Shown here: positions 22,016-33,825 of the stretch, in pieces | How the letters are laid out: the number at the start of each line of letters is the position of its first letter | Position numbering within the stretch: position 1 is the stretch's first letter | Translations under genes and position numbers: made by a program | NCBI GenBank assembly: GCA_022494885.1 | Contig: JAGVSM010004218.1 | Span: forward strand, 1 to 64,000 | Source of the DNA: Micrasema longulum | Lineage: Eukaryota; Arthropoda; Insecta; Trichoptera; Brachycentridae | Direction of reading: 5' to 3' | DNA length: 64,000 bases | Notes under the pieces: model-generated | Database searches by the model: none | Told to the model about the DNA's origin: nothing | The model's input: only the letters and a program-made list of their open reading frames with translations

Positions 22016-22439
22016 ACACGAAAAATTATTTGTATTTGGTATGTTAATTTATTTTTTTAGTACAATGATTGACATATAAATCAACATAAATATATAAAAT
22101 CAGCTTTAAAACTAAAATTAACCTAATTATTAATGACGTTCTTACAAGGTTACATCGTTTTGCAAAAACGTTAGAGATGGGACAAATTGAATAAGAAAAT
22201 AATTCGTTTGATAATGTTCACGAAAAAAGTAGAAATGTCTTATTTTTTTGTGAATAATTGTATTAAACACACTATAATAGGCTTGTTTTTGCTTTTTTAT
22301 ATCAATTTTCGGAAACAGAGTTTCATGTTTGCATGAAAAACTGATAAAATCGATTTAATCAGTACATGATCAGTGCTCAGTAATTTTCCATCACTATTGA
22401 TACGAGTTTAGCAGCTGTCATTTTAATCAAGCTAAATTT
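22016..22439. other. AT-rich stretch without a recognisable gene
   Basis: No frame or repeat that I recognise. Confidence 0.4.
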
Positions 22440-22755
22440 TAAGGACTATAGGTACTTGTTTATGGTTGAATTCCAAAACATAAAATAATTCATTTTCAAG
22501 TATAGAATTCTTTTTGCAAATGTCAAACTCAGCTCTTCTCACGAACAGGGTTGCGCTTTATTCATAAATGCGATTTTTTTAAAATGTTTTTAATGTCAGT
22601 TAATATTATTTTAGTATAACCATTTTTTTTTACAGATTCGATTTGAAATTTAAATATCTACGAACACGCGCAACCCAGAGATTTACATTTCGCTGAAAAC
22701 CGCACGTAAATCGGTTAAGCCGCTTAGGAGGAGTTCAGTGAAATCACACGTACAT
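22440..22755 (-). mobile_element. Repeat family B, copy 3
   Basis: Reverse-oriented copy with GGTTGAATTCCAAAACATAA (22463), GCAAATGTCAAACTC and AAATCGGTTAAGCCGCTTAG (22708). Shorter than copy 2 because the middle is deleted. Confidence 0.7.
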
Positions 22756-22767
22756 AATAATTACATA

Positions 22768-23141
22768 CAGGGTGTACTTTAAACCCTGTCACATCCGAAA
22801 CCACGATGATCAATATGGTCAAGAAGACATATTAGCATATTTAAAAAAATATTTAGAATGAAGAAAATTTAAAAAACAAAACTTTAAAAAAAACAAATGG
22901 TTGCTGACTTCTGCAGGGGAGAAGCGAGGGGGGCGTGGCCGCGCGGTTAACAGTGTATCAGACTTCCCCCTCCCTCCTCCTGGTTTATCCCCTGCAGAAG
23001 TAAGCAACCGGTTGTTTTATTTTATATTTTATTTTTGTAAATTTTATTCATTCGAAACAATTATTTTAATGTGCCAATATGTCTTCTTGCTCATACCGAT
23101 CATCGTGGTTTCGGATGTGACAGGGTTTAAAGAACCCCCTG
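22768..23141. mobile_element. Palindromic MITE (family C, copy 1) with TA target site
   Basis: The ends are CAGGGTGTACTTTAAACCCT and the inverse, flanked by TA on both sides. Outer arms of about 45 bp include CACATCCGAAACCACGATGA. Inner arms carry TTGCT-ACTTCTGCAGGGGA and its inverse around a GC-rich centre (about 22910-22990). Nearly the whole 374 bp folds on itself. Another full copy is at 59337-59644; half copies are at 25381-25605 and 30838-30995. TA flanks suggest the Tc1/mariner group. Confidence 0.85.
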
Positions 23142-23169
23142 TATATAAAGATAATAGTAAAAATATTGA

Positions 23170-23520
23170 TAATAACTCCCGAGGTAGGATATCCAGCCTG
23201 TCTGCAAGCATTTGGACATACTGAATACATTGTTGATTAAAATAACTGTTAAAAGAAGTATAAAAAATGAAAAATTGTTTTTAGGCGTTGCCTAGTACGT
23301 ATTGGTTCATCCGTATGAATCTCACCCACATGATAAAGGTTTCATTCCATTCACTTTACAAATTCCAACATATTGAAGAGTAGAGGAAATATTATTTTGT
23401 TGATGCTTTGAAAAATATTTTTTTAAAATTAAAAATACAGAAAAGAAAAGATATTCGTTTGATAGAATGATTTCACATACTAGGCAACGCCTGAAAACGA
23501 TTTTTCAATTGTAAAACTCG
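23170..23520. mobile_element. Repeat family J, copy 3
   Basis: Contains CTGTCTGCAAGCATTTGGAC, AGGCGTTGCCTAGTACG and, inverted further on, ACTAGGCAACGCCTGAAAAC. It is a decayed inverted copy; the H-rich core is missing. Confidence 0.65.
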
Positions 23521-24295
23521 TTCTTGGACCCGTTTTTTAATTTAATTATAAATAATTATCAAGATGGATCTCTGCTTTAAGCTTCAAAATAAAAATAACA
23601 CTAATACCTTTTTTTTGACAGCTCCACAAATAATTTCCTTAAAGTATTTTCGCTGCTTTGCACTTTAAATATAATATGGAATTGTATAAAAATGTTCTGT
23701 ACTGTTGTTCAAAGAAATGTCAGTCACTTAGCAAATTTAAATTAGAAAGCGGTCCTTGTAAACACGGTATGCGACAAACATTATTTATTGAATTTATTTA
23801 TAAACTTAGCGGTATAAATAAGATTTTTGTTGGGTTAATAAAATCAAACTGCTCGCGTTATTTTCATTCGGCACTTTGGTACATTATTTATATATGTTTC
23901 GAGTCAAATAAAGGTATTTTTATGTTCACCCGACGAGAGGTTATTTACAAATAATTTTGACGGATTGTCGCCGGGTTTCCTTGGATTTTAAGCCGGTTTA
24001 AAGTAATGTCCACTCGCGAACTAAGGCGCCAACTGAGCCAACACTGGTATATTTTCTAACAAGATTCTACAAGGGAACATCTAGAACAGAACAGCGAATG
24101 TGATTCGGAGTGCTACGCGCAAAAAGGTCCGAAAACAAAAATCGAGGAAAAAAAATATCAATCAAAACACGCGCAGACAATAATTTATTTTTTATTGCAT
24201 CAAAACTGTTTGATGCATTCCTTAGGAGGATATCAGCGGCGAGCCGTGATTTATTTTATGGGTAATCTACAAAAAAATATCATCAATAAGTCCAC
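23521..24295. other. Unassigned stretch
   Basis: A 98-codon plus frame (23658-23954) has no motif and no near match elsewhere in the window, so I leave it uncalled. The tract 23960-24060 is relatively GC-rich (GCCGGGTTTCC, GGCGCCAACTGAGCC) but shows no open frame. Confidence 0.35.
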
Positions 24296-24296
24296 A

Positions 24297-24297
24297 T

Positions 24298-24384
<87 letters not shown>

Positions 24385-24386
24385 TT
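24297..24386. repeat. (TTTA)n array of about 22 units
   Basis: Uninterrupted TTTA repeats. They continue the reverse-oriented (TAAA)n tail of the LD2 LINE, which begins at AACGGACATTGTCC, so the array is an expanded LINE 3' tail. Confidence 0.95.
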
Positions 24387-25385
24387 AACGGACATTGTCC
24401 ATGTATACAATTTATAAGGTTTAAATATTACAAATAAAAGAGTAGTTTAAAACATTTAAAGAAAAAGAAAGAAGCATTGACAAACATAAGGGACATCGAG
24501 ACAAGATCTGGACTATTTATTTAGTGCTCGTTTAAATCGTTGGAAACTGAAACCAAAAAAGTCCAGATCTTGTCTTGAGTTAACAATACGACAAAGACGG
24601 GTCATTGGAGAATTGAGGCCATAGTTTGTTCATTACTTCATTGTTTCTCAACCTACGAGTCGAAATATTGAATTTTACTTGTCCCAGTAATGATGGAACA
24701 TCGATTATACCATTTAGTATGCCGAACATATATATGGAGTCAATATTAGTTCTACGTTTTTGTAGACTAGAAATATTTAACATTGACTCTATTTCAGCAT
24801 AAAAATAATTATCTCTCTCTAGTCCAAGCATCTACGCTATTTTTTCGAAGCAAGCGATGTTGGACTGATTCAATGTGATTTATGCGATTGACATAGAATG
24901 GAGACAGACCACTATTCTAGGAGGCATATTCTAGAAGAGGGCGAACAGTTGAGCAATAAAAAGTTTTGATTGTATGGACATTAGTAAAATCAGAGGATAT
25001 TCTGTTAATGAAGCCAAGTAATTTCAGTGATTTATTTACTGTATTATCTATATACTCGTTGTATGTCAGTTTATAGTCCAAAACAACTCCTAAATCTCTG
25101 ATGGACTCGACTACATCAATTTTGGAGTTTTCTAATAGATACTCGAAGGAAATTGGTTGCTTTGTTCTATGAAATGACATTATTTTGCATTTTTTAATAT
25201 TTAGTTCTAATTTATTGACTTTACACCATCGGTTAAAAGAGTTAATGTCTGATTGAAGAAGAAAGCAGTCTTGTAAAGTTTGAATTATTTTGAGAATTTT
25301 GGTGTCGTCCGCGAAGAGCCAAAAACGAGAGTAAGAGAATGATTTAGCAACATCATTAATAAACAAATTGAAAAGCAGGGGTGGT
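24387..25385 (-). pseudogene. LINE reverse transcriptase (family LD, copy 2)
   Basis: The minus frame 25390-24917 has PLLFNLFINDVAKSF, FADDTKIL (catalytic box), INSFNRWCKVNKLELNIKKC and ESIRDLGVVLDYKLTYNEYI. A break near 24880 is followed by frame 24831-24580 (IESMLNISSLQKRRTNIDSI). The 5' boundary is abrupt at the PLLF motif, where a half MITE abuts. The 3' UTR has the GGACAATGTCC hairpin before the TAAA tail. Close to LD copy 1. Confidence 0.92.
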
Positions 25386-25605
25386 TGCATACTTCAGCAG
25401 GGGAGAAGCGAGGGGGGCGTAGCCATGAGGTTGACGGTGTATCAGACTCTCCCCTCCCCTCTCCACGCTTGCAGAAGTAAGCAACCATTTGTTTTTTAAA
25501 TATTTTATTATCGTAAATTTTATTCGTTCTAAAAAATAATTTTAATGTGCCAATATGTCTTCTTGATCATCGTGGTTTCGGATGTGACAGGGTCTAAAGA
25601 ACACT
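25381..25605. mobile_element. MITE family C, right half (copy 2)
   Basis: Starts at the inner arm (GGTTGCATACTTCAGCAGGG), passes the GC-rich centre and ends in CATCGTGGTTTCGGATGTGA and CAGGGTCTAAAGAACAC. The left outer arm is missing and the LD2 LINE sits at that edge. Confidence 0.8.
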
Positions 25606-25789
25606 TATATAAGTCCATAATATGAAAAAATATATTTTTTTAATATAGTTTTTTAAATTCAGATAACAAATTTTAATACTCACAATATTACTACTAAATA
25701 TAATGTTTACATTAATTAAATACATATATTTACATTTTTTGGTTCGTGTACCTGCACACAAATCTGGATTTTCTCCCAAGACGGGAGTA

Positions 25790-26243
25790 GGTATATATTT
25801 TTATTTATATCCCTACAGAGATGAGGTAGAATTTTTTCAAATTCAAGATTTAGGATTATTGATATTCGAGCGTTTACAGGGCTTATGACCTGTCATTGGC
25901 TGGGTTAAGTGGCCACTTTATGTAGGTACTACAACATTTCCCATTACGCTTATTTTAGCGAATATCCACACCAGGTAACATTTTTGGTTTTTGTATATAT
26001 GCTACGAATCAAGAACCCATCCACAAGCGAGTTGGAAGCGCCATCTATGCATTGATATTGAAGTTAAGTATTTAATTAGCAGATTACTTTATTTTATGTA
26101 GTTAAGACTCATCAGCCGAGTTAAATTAAGTACAGCCAATGACAGGTCATAAGCCCGAATATCCATAATCCTGAATCTTGAATTTGAAAAAATTCTACCT
26201 CATCGTTGTAGGGATATAAATAAAAATACATATATTTACATTT
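25790..26243. mobile_element. Inverted repeat containing J sequence (copy 4)
   Basis: Arms 25790-25905 and 26125-26240 are inverted copies: TATCCCTACAGAGATGAGGT against ACCTCATCGTTGTAGGGATA, and TTCAAATTCAAGATTTAGGA against its inverse. Each arm ends in the J piece GGGCTTATGACCTGTCATTG. The 220-bp middle is unrelated. Confidence 0.75.
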
Positions 26244-26674
26244 ACGTTTCCCATTACGTGAAAGTAAAAAATCATTCTTGTGTACATAATAGGGAGTGAC
26301 ATCTTACAATAATTTGTTTTACTTATTTTTAACTATTAATAATTTAAGGATAGGTACCACATTTAATTTACAAAAAAAATATAAACGGTGTTTTTCATCT
26401 GTACTACACAAAGGAGAATTATACGTGTAACTTGTCACTTCTTTCTCAAATATATTATATTCCTGATTGTACTTTTAATCTTCTTTGTTCATTTCATTAA
26501 AAAAATATTCCTCTGTAAGTATAATGATGTTGTGCTGATGTTGTTTTTAATTTGGGAATTAGGATATTACCACCTGTTCCAGGTCGCGTAATTACGTTTT
26601 GTGACGTAGAAACACTACTATTTATTTTGTCTGTATGTATTTGAAGCAAACAATTCTTTTTATTTAACAATTTT
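26244..26674. other. AT-rich stretch without a recognisable gene
   Basis: The plus frame 26388-26591 is hydrophobic, but its composition fits chance translation of AT-rich DNA. No motif. Confidence 0.4.
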
Positions 26675-27250
26675 ATGAATGATAAATGGGATCACTCGCA
26701 AGAGATCAACGTCAGAATAGAGGTAGCGCGAGACTGCTTTTTCAGTATGCGTGACGTTCTCTGCAGTAGAGACTTTAATTTAGACCTCCGAATGCGCATT
26801 ACTCGATGTTACGTCTTCTCGGTACTTTTTTACGGCGTCGAAACGTGGACACTCACCCAAAACACTTCAAAAAAGATCGAAGCTTTTGAAATGTGGTGCT
26901 ACAGGAGGTATTAAAAATCTCCCGGTTGGATAGAGCCCGAAACGATGATGTTCTCCGACGGATGGAAAAAGATAAAGAGGTACTGAAGACCATAAAGAAA
27001 AGAAAACTCAAGTACTTTGGGCATGTGATGAGAAGCGAAAAAAAAATTTTACAAGTCATTCTACAGGGAAGGATTGAAGGGAGACGCAGTGCAGGTAGAA
27101 GACGCATCTCTCGGCTTAAGAACTTGCGCGACTGGTTCCATTGCAGCACTCAGTCCTTGTTCAGGGCAGCTGCCAATGGAGTAAGAATCGCAATGATGAT
27201 TTCCAACCTCCATCGGGGAGAGGAACCATAAGAAGAAGAAGAAGATCGAT
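26675..27250 (+). pseudogene. LINE RT C-terminus (endonuclease-RT type)
   Basis: Frame 26675-26914: NVRIEVARDCFFSMRDVLCS, LDLRMRITRCYVFSVLFYGV, ETWTLT and FEMWCYRR. One shift near 26912 leads into frame 26893-27231: DDVLRRMEKDKEVLKTIKKR, KLKYFGHVMR, GRRSAGRRRISRLKNLRDWF. The end (EEP then stop) is followed by AAGAAGAAGAAGAAG, a microsatellite tail. Only one frameshift makes it one of the younger LINE tails here. Confidence 0.9.
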
Positions 27251-27289
27251 TTTATATCTAAAACCTTTTTTTTAAAATAATTGAACAGT

Positions 27290-27430
27290 TGTGAAAAGAA
27301 GTTGTTTTTTTAAAATAACTTTTATCATTAATGTTTGTATTTTTTCACCCGGTAAAATATTTGTTTTAAAAGCACCACCCCATCCGATTATTCCGTACTG
27401 TAATATGGATTGGGCTAATGCAAAGAATTA
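27290..27430 (-). pseudogene. LINE LR fragment, copy 2
   Basis: On the minus strand, ALAQSILQYGIIGWGGAFKT (27425-27365) followed by ILPGEKIQTL matches the tail motif of LR copy 1. Truncated at both ends. Confidence 0.65.
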
Positions 27431-28060
27431 ATTTATTTGTTTTATGTATACAAATACACACATATTGCAAAAAAAAAAAATAATAACGTATCCCAAAGTC
27501 TATGAGGCCAAGGGCCCTGTGTGGATTTGGGATACAACACAATGGAAAGTGGAAGCACGTACATAATTCAATAATAGTAAAAATACAAATAAAATGCCAT
27601 AAACATGCATGTATTTCAAAGGGCATCTGGACAACACGCTTAATATTATATAAATCTCGCGGCAGTCTCCTGCAATGTTCTCTTCCCTTAGATAAAATCC
27701 ACGCTTGTTACCTGACTTGTTACTCTTTTGAAAATAATTGTCTCATGCCCAGTGTCTTCACGAATTGGAACAATGTCTCTTTATCTTTCCATCGTAATCG
27801 AGTCCCTGATCAAGAATAAGCGGAAGAGAACCTTTGACGTCACACGCGGAGTTATTTTAGAAATATTTAATTTTTTTAAAACACTGAACATTCTCAATAT
27901 GTTCTTCGTGGTCAATAATCATAAAATGATTTTTCTCCGTACGGGCGACTCTTATTTTATTATATTTATTATTATAATGGAGAACTTATCTAGCGCAATT
28001 TTCGTAACATAATACCTCAAGAGCACTTACAAAGTGATTATTTAAATTAATTAGGATAAA
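27431..28060. other. Unassigned stretch
   Basis: A small inverted pair, GTATCCCAAA and TTTGGGATAC (about 27488 and 27525), brackets a GC-rich 27 bp. Frames 27502-27819 and 27728-28012 show no motif. Confidence 0.35.
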
Positions 28061-28063
28061 AAC

Positions 28064-28470
28064 CGCGGTTGAAATGCGATCTCTTAGACGAATGTGTGGA
28101 AAATCAATGTTTGACAGGTTTACGAATGATGAAATCAGGCGAGAGTGTAAATCTGAGTCAAGCTGAATTGATAAGATTAAGAAAGGGTCTCTGAGATGGT
28201 TTGGTCACGTAGAACTAATGGACGACGACAGAATGGTAAAACAAGTATAAATGGCCAAAATGCCGAGGACGACCAAGGAAGACGTGGCATGATCAGATTA
28301 ACCAAAATCTTAAGTCTGGTCATGTCAAAAGTAGACAGAACCGAAGGGCATGTATGACAAGATCTATGAATGTGGAAGAGGCTAGGATTGTATGCCAGGA
28401 TAGATGTCTGTGGTGGTCCATTTTCTCTGCCTACCCCTGCGGGGAAATGGCGTGATGCTAGTAGTAGTAG
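28064..28470 (+). pseudogene. LINE LA-like C-terminus, copy 3 (diverged)
   Basis: Broken frames give VEMRSLRRMCGKSMFDRFTN, LRWFGHVELMDDDRMV, RGRPRKTWHDQINQ-like residues, ACMTRSMNVEEARIVCQDRC and LSAYPCGEMA. It has the same order as the other LA copies but lower similarity, hence an older subfamily. It ends in CTAGTAGTAGTAGTAGTTG, a different microsatellite tail. Confidence 0.82.
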
Positions 28471-28639
28471 TAGTTGAATTTGTAATTTAAGCAAAATAGT
28501 TTATTAAAATAAATCATTATTTGGTATAGGATTCCGGATAGTAATTATTGAAAATTTAATAAATATCTTGGGACAATTTGGTTAATGATTAAATAAAACA
28601 TTATTTTTATTTGAATTTATCCGACATTTTGATACCGAA

Positions 28640-28990
28640 CGTTCAAATGCCGCGGCCATTTTGTAGTTCCTGTAAAAGTCGATCTGCAGCCGTCAAAACA
28701 ACTGATAAAACAATCTACCGGCGCAGAAAGTGGCCGGCGATCCCCTGGCAAACGTAATCTGGCTCGTACGCAGAAACGACTTTGCTACTAGTTCGCGACT
28801 CCGGATAGATCTGCAGTCGGAGACGATCACGCGACGCGTCCGTGGTCGTGAGTAAAAGAGAAATTCTGGCACGGCCGTTACAATTTGAACGAGAGAGAAA
28901 GAGATACGGACGTACGTCCCGCCTACTTATGCATTTGACAACTCCGTTAACCCCTTACCTCGCAATATAGGTACGCATTTATTTTTGTTA
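28640..28990. promoter_or_regulatory. GC- and CpG-rich island, possible promoter or non-coding first exon
   Basis: This 350-bp tract is strikingly richer in G+C and CpG than its surroundings (GCGACGCGTCCGTGG, CCGGCGCAGAAAGTGGCCGG). There is no open frame across it and no copy elsewhere in the window. A possible donor, GTGAGTAAA, lies near 28848. The zinc-finger gene begins 5 kb downstream on the plus strand, so it could be its promoter; that link is a guess. Confidence 0.3.
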
Positions 28991-29169
28991 ACTTGTGTGG
29001 CTGTGATGTCTCACGAGTCTACATACGATACGATACTTGATATATCTCTCCTATTTATTTAAATTATTAAGTTTTTTTTTTGCAATCTTAAAATAAAATT
29101 TGTATAAAATTAATTAATTATTTGTAAATTTTGCTAATGAAATAAACAAAATTATTAAAGGAATAGTTC

Positions 29170-29590
29170 CGAGATATTTTCAAAATAAACTAAAAAATAA
29201 TTAGTTCTTTCATAGAAACTATGCAACAAGAGGATCTAAAAATATAAGACTGGAAAAGAAATCAAAAGCAATGTCCCAGAACTGCCGCATGTACGAGGGA
29301 ATACAATTATTTGAGGAAATGCCAGAAAGCATAAAAAATGAAATAAATGTAAATATATTTTTAATTAAATGTAAAAAGTATATATGTGAAAAATATTAGG
29401 TAATATATAGTGTAAATAGTGAATATAATTAATCAAAATGTACATATGAAACAGTGAAAATTATAAATTAGGATATTAAGTGTTTAATAGTGATAAATAA
29501 CGTTAGAATAAGTATAGATGTAAATATTGTGTTGTAAATATATGTTAGACTATGTTAATCATAGAACTAAATAAAATAAATAGCAAACAC
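29170..29590 (+). pseudogene. LINE C-terminal remnant (family LP, copy 1)
   Basis: Encodes NYATRGSKNIRLEKKSKAMS, then YEGIQLFEEMPESIKNEINV and IFLIKCKKYI before the stop near 29398. The minus-strand copy at 49130-49560 has the same wording. The 3' UTR is AT-rich and ends in AAATAAAATAAATAG. Confidence 0.8.
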
Positions 29591-29595
29591 AAAAA

Positions 29596-30700
29596 ACAAA
29601 CCATCACGCTGTTTCCCCGTAGGGGTAGGCAGAAAGGATAGAACGCCATATCACTCTATCTTGGCATACAGACCTCGCTTCCTCTACATTCATACATCTT
29701 CTCAAGCACGAACGCCGATTATTCCTACTTTTGACATGTCCATGTTCAAGTATTTGATGGACTTGATCGTGCCATGTCTTCCTCGTTTTCTGCATCCATC
29801 AACATTCACATCGTAAATCCTTTTAGCCATTCTTTCCCTGTCCATTCGCTCTACATGTCCGAACCAACGCAGCACCCCTTTCTTGATTCTGTCGATAATG
29901 CATGTCTCCTGCATGCACACCTATCATACATCGTTTTACCACACATTCGCCCGAGGGATCGCATTTCGACAGCATTTAACCTACTTTCATCATCATTTTT
30001 CCAATTCCATACATTAGAGTTGGCGCTAGAACTCTAGTTAGCCTCCTGCGATAAACATTTGTTTGGCAAAGTAGATTTCAGTGCACCGTTCACCCTGGTC
30101 CCGGCACTCACCCTCCTTTCAATATCTTTCTCAGTCTTTCCATCCCTAGTAAACATACTTCCCAGATACACGAATTCTTCTACCGGATTCAGAATATCTC
30201 CGTTCACACTGATCTCACATCTAGTTATATTTTCATCCCTTTCAAAAACCATCACTTTCGATTTATCAACATTCATAAGCAAATCGCTTTTCTTGCATAC
30301 ATCGTAGACTTTTGTTACCAAGAATTGCAGGTCTTCTTTGCTGCTAGCAAGAAGCACGGCATCATCCGCATACAGAAGACAGTTAACAGTTATACCACTC
30401 ATTTTTGCTCCCATTCAGTTCCCTTTCAGTTCTTTAATACAGTTATCGATGTATGTGTTGAACAACCATGGTGACATTACACATCCCTGTTTGACTCCTT
30501 TAGGAAAGTTAAACCACGATGTGAATGACCCATTTACCTTCACACATTCTGTGCTGTCCTTATACAGTGACGCAATAGCCCTTGTCAGGTTGCCATTCCC
30601 TCCATACTCCGATCAAACCTTCCACAATTTATCTCTGTCTACTCTATCAAATGCCTTTTGCAGATCGACAAATGCGCAGAAAAATTTGTAAAACTACGCT
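29596..30700 (-). pseudogene. LINE reverse transcriptase (family LA, copy 4), longest LA copy
   Basis: On the minus strand: AFVDLQKAFDRVDRDKLW-like residues near 30680, FPKGVKQGCVMSPWLFNTYI (about 30510-30450), the catalytic box LLYADDAVLLASSKEDLQFL (30414-30034 frame), EEFVYLGSMFTRDGKTEKDI, then after a break RWFGHVERMDRERMAKRIYD and the end LSAYPYGETA. Frame breaks lie at about 30420, 30030 and 29800. The 3' end (left side) is followed by a TTG/TTTG-type tail. Palm motifs survive but the ORF is broken. Confidence 0.93.
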
Positions 30701-30837
30701 GAATAAAAAAAAACAGAATAATTGCGGCGTCAATACAGCAATAAATCTGTATAAGAGAGCACGAAGATGGAACTCGTAACAAGTAAGTCAAAGACGCTGT
30801 TCTGTGGCCGGTGTTTGTGTGTTACAAATTCAGTTAA

Positions 30838-30995
30838 TTTCTCCCCTGCAGAAGCAAGCATCCATTTGCTTTTTTTTATATTTTATTTTTTTTAAATTTT
30901 ATTCGTTCTAAAAATTTATTTTAATGTGCCAATATGTCTTCTTGTCATACTGATCATCGTGGTTTCGGATGTGACAGGGTTTAATAAACACCCTG
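30838..30995. mobile_element. MITE family C, right half (copy 3)
   Basis: From CTCCCCTGCAGAAGCAAGCA through ATGTGCCAATATGTCTTCTTG to GTTTAATAAACACCCTG. The left half is absent. Confidence 0.8.
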
Positions 30996-31000
30996 TGTGT

Positions 31001-32029
31001 AGTAGACAAATAAATTGTTTTTTTTTTTTATAAACCCCGATTATTATTATTAATTTTACATCAGAATGCATACTTTTTTTCGTAAAATCTAATCGTCTTA
31101 TTTCGAAGAATTTAATTATTTTTTATTTCCCCTCCATTAAATAAAAAAATGGAAGAACCGACAATAATTAGTACTCGCAGCAGTGAAGGGTTAACGTAGG
31201 TAAACCTAGGAATTCAAAATCGGAACTAGTGCGCGGGCGTTCGAAATTTAAAGTAAAGGGCCTGACATTTTTTATGTGTGTTCTATTCTATTTTTAAATG
31301 ATTCAAATGCGTTCTGGAGGGCGTTCAATGCATTACAAACCTTTTCCGGTTTGCGTGGGATCAAAACATGGTACAGTCTACAGCAGTGGCGAACTGTAAT
31401 TTTATTCACAGGTGAACTATAAAAAAATATACGACAACTCTCATCTATGAAATCAAATCAAACGACGTAACTTTGTGATATATTTTATTGTGTAGCAATA
31501 TTACCCATTAATTGAACACATAACTTTTATAAAAGTTTGTAAACAGTAGCACAATGAATTCAGTAAGTATCAAGTATTCTCATTACGATTAAAATTTGAA
31601 ATGTCAACTGGCCGATTTGATCTTGAAATTAATAATGCCAAAAACGGCCGCGTCGAGCGCCACATGTGTTGCGAGTCGTATGTCAAAAGTATCATCTCAA
31701 AGAAAAATAATGTTTGAAATACTGTTTTCCAAATCGAGAATCTTCAACGAATTTGTGTAATCTGAAAGTTTACTCCAGGAAAAAAATCCCGCCACTGGGT
31801 TTAAAATGATCAAAACATATAATAGTACATTTATTTGTATGAAGAAATAAGCCGGAATAATCGGCTAGTTCTTTGGCTTATTGCTGGCGCTGAGCACGCT
31901 TTATTATTTTATTTTTTTATATGTGGAGTAAAATACAAAAACTACACCGCGCCGGGGTCCCAATCACAATGGGAAGCTAACAAAGTTGTAGAAAGAAATA
32001 TTTTTTAAATTAACTTTTTATCATTCCAT
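31001..32029. other. Unassigned stretch
   Basis: AT-rich with short GC-richer islands (31190-31250, 31630-31680). No open frame of note and no repeat shared with the rest of the window. Confidence 0.35.
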
Positions 32030-32110
32030 CTCCGCTCCCTAGTTTAAGCATATGGTAGCCACAAAGATCCTCCAAGCATCCCTGTCGGCTGCCAGCTCCT
32101 GTGCACAATG
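32030..32110 (-). pseudogene. Short LINE RT tail
   Basis: On the minus strand the residues AQELAADRDAWRIFVATICL match the last residues of endonuclease-RT type LINEs (AADRDAWRxFV). Only 80 bp remain. Confidence 0.5.
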
Positions 32111-32399
32111 ACCAAAGTATTAAAGTCCAGCGAATTTATCTAAATTTTACTTTCCAAATCCGATGTAAAAATGTCTTTATAATTTAAATAAATAAGACAT
32201 AATATGTACACTCGAGTACTACAGCCACGAGAGTTAAATATCAGTTTAAACTACAATTAAAACTCATGTTGCCTCTGGTATGTTTATATGAGATGTGAGT
32301 ACTATCCCCTTTTTAGTCAGCCTGACATAGCTTTTATTTTTATATAATTATTTTAAAAAAAGAGAGGTACTTGAGTTCTTGTTGTTTACTCAAATATTA

Positions 32400-32890
32400 A
32401 ACATTTTCAGACTATTTCCTAAAACCCGTTCATAAATCATAGCCTTTAACCTACTTCCACTATCTATTTAAAAAATTCGTAACGAGAAAATGTTCAAAAG
32501 GGGTATAAAAAAATGAAAAGTGGAGCTGGTTAGAAGTAAAATGGATTGTCTCATTCCCCCAAACCAATATTGAATCAATTGCTCCACAAGTGTATAGCTT
32601 ATGTTATGTTTTTGTTCTTTCATTGTGCGTTTTGTAATATAAATAATAAACATGCACATATATTAATTATTAACATAAATACGTAGTGTTTAAAACTGTC
32701 TGAACATTTTGTTAATTATTTCTGTGTTAGTCTTCTTTGTTTATTCTCAAATGTAAAAATATATTTTAAAAAGCATGTTGTTAAGTGTCCTCGGCACGGG
32801 TAACCCCAGTGAGGTCACATTATTTTTATTTTTAATTATAGTTTATAATTGAAAAAATATGAATAAAAATGAATAAATAAATAGTTCTTA
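32400..32890 (+). pseudogene. LINE LN 3' end, copy 1
   Basis: Close match to the reverse complement of 43470-43030: AGTAAAATGGATTGTCTCAT, GCTCCACAAGTGTATAGCTT and the 3' terminus TGTCCTCGGCACGGG..CCCCAGTGAGGTCACATT, ending GAATAAATAAATAG. The C-terminal codons are interrupted by stops. Confidence 0.8.
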
Positions 32891-33334
32891 CCCGTCTTTT
32901 TATACGGCCCTTTCTATGGCAGCCCTTTCTGCTTCTTAAGCTGTTGCTTGTCTTAGAATTACGTTATCTCTGGTTTGCAGCTGTCACGGGCAGGGGAATA
33001 CGTGTTATTATTTGTGATTGTTCCTTTTATTTAATTCGATCAGTATTATAAATATCATTTATTTTGTCTGTGATTGATCATATCTATTCTAGATACGAGA
33101 GGCATCCAGGCAACACAGTTGGGGTTTTGATTGTAGGTAAAACTCTTTCATTATAATAAAGTGTCGTCTCTTATCCGGAATATGTTTACGTGAGAAGTGT
33201 TTGTGATCGCCCGATGGGCTTAACCAGATACCAAGGCACTCTGATACATGACAGATGGCGGTAGGCGTAACCTTAGAAAAACATAACAGTTGAACTCTCT
33301 AGCTGCTGACTAGCTGAATGCTATGGTTGAAATC
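32891..33334. other. Unassigned stretch before repeat K
   Basis: The end (33245-33300: ATACATGACAGATGGCG, AAAAACATAACAGTTGA) resembles the right end of the inverted-repeat element at 13670-14765. No coding frame. Confidence 0.4.
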
Positions 33335-33782
33335 ATAGAATTAAGAATAGTCCAGAAGGAGCCTAGAATCATATTTGAATCCATCGGACTGTGTCCAATC
33401 CCCCCACTTTCGCCGCGCGTATTCGTAAAGTCGCCGCGTAATGTTGCCAGATGGGAAAAAATATAATTTATAACAAAAATATAAGGTATAAAAAAAGCAA
33501 TTTGTCAATTTCCCTAAAATTTGATTGTGATTGATTGACACAACAGAGTAGATAAGTAAAGGGTCATTTAATAAGAGTAATTGAATTAATGAACTTTGAA
33601 CTTAAAATATAAAACAATTTTTATTTTACATAAAACAAATATCATGTAATGTAATATTTGAAGTTTTAAAGATAATGTCGGTCAAATGTCCATTACGGTG
33701 GTGTTTAATCTGAGGTCCAATTCGCATTAGTTCTCTCATTAGATGAGCAAAGTAGGGTAAAAAAAATTACTACCCTGGCGAA
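33335..33782. mobile_element. Repeat family K, single arm (copy 2)
   Basis: Matches the right arm of the fold-back repeat at 10625-11640 and continues to the outer end GCAAAGTAGGGT..TACCCTGGC. It stops 45 bp before the start codon of the zinc-finger gene, so it may supply part of its 5' flank. Confidence 0.8.
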
Positions 33783-33825
33783 CTATAAATAATTTGTGCA
33801 GTTTTCAGGATATTTACTATCAAAA

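Noticed and set aside
23658..23954. A 98-codon plus-strand frame
   Set aside because: No motif, no splice context and no second copy; length is within chance for this AT-rich DNA.
27502..27819. A 105-codon plus-strand frame
   Set aside because: No recognisable domain; overlaps other frames and has no supporting signals.
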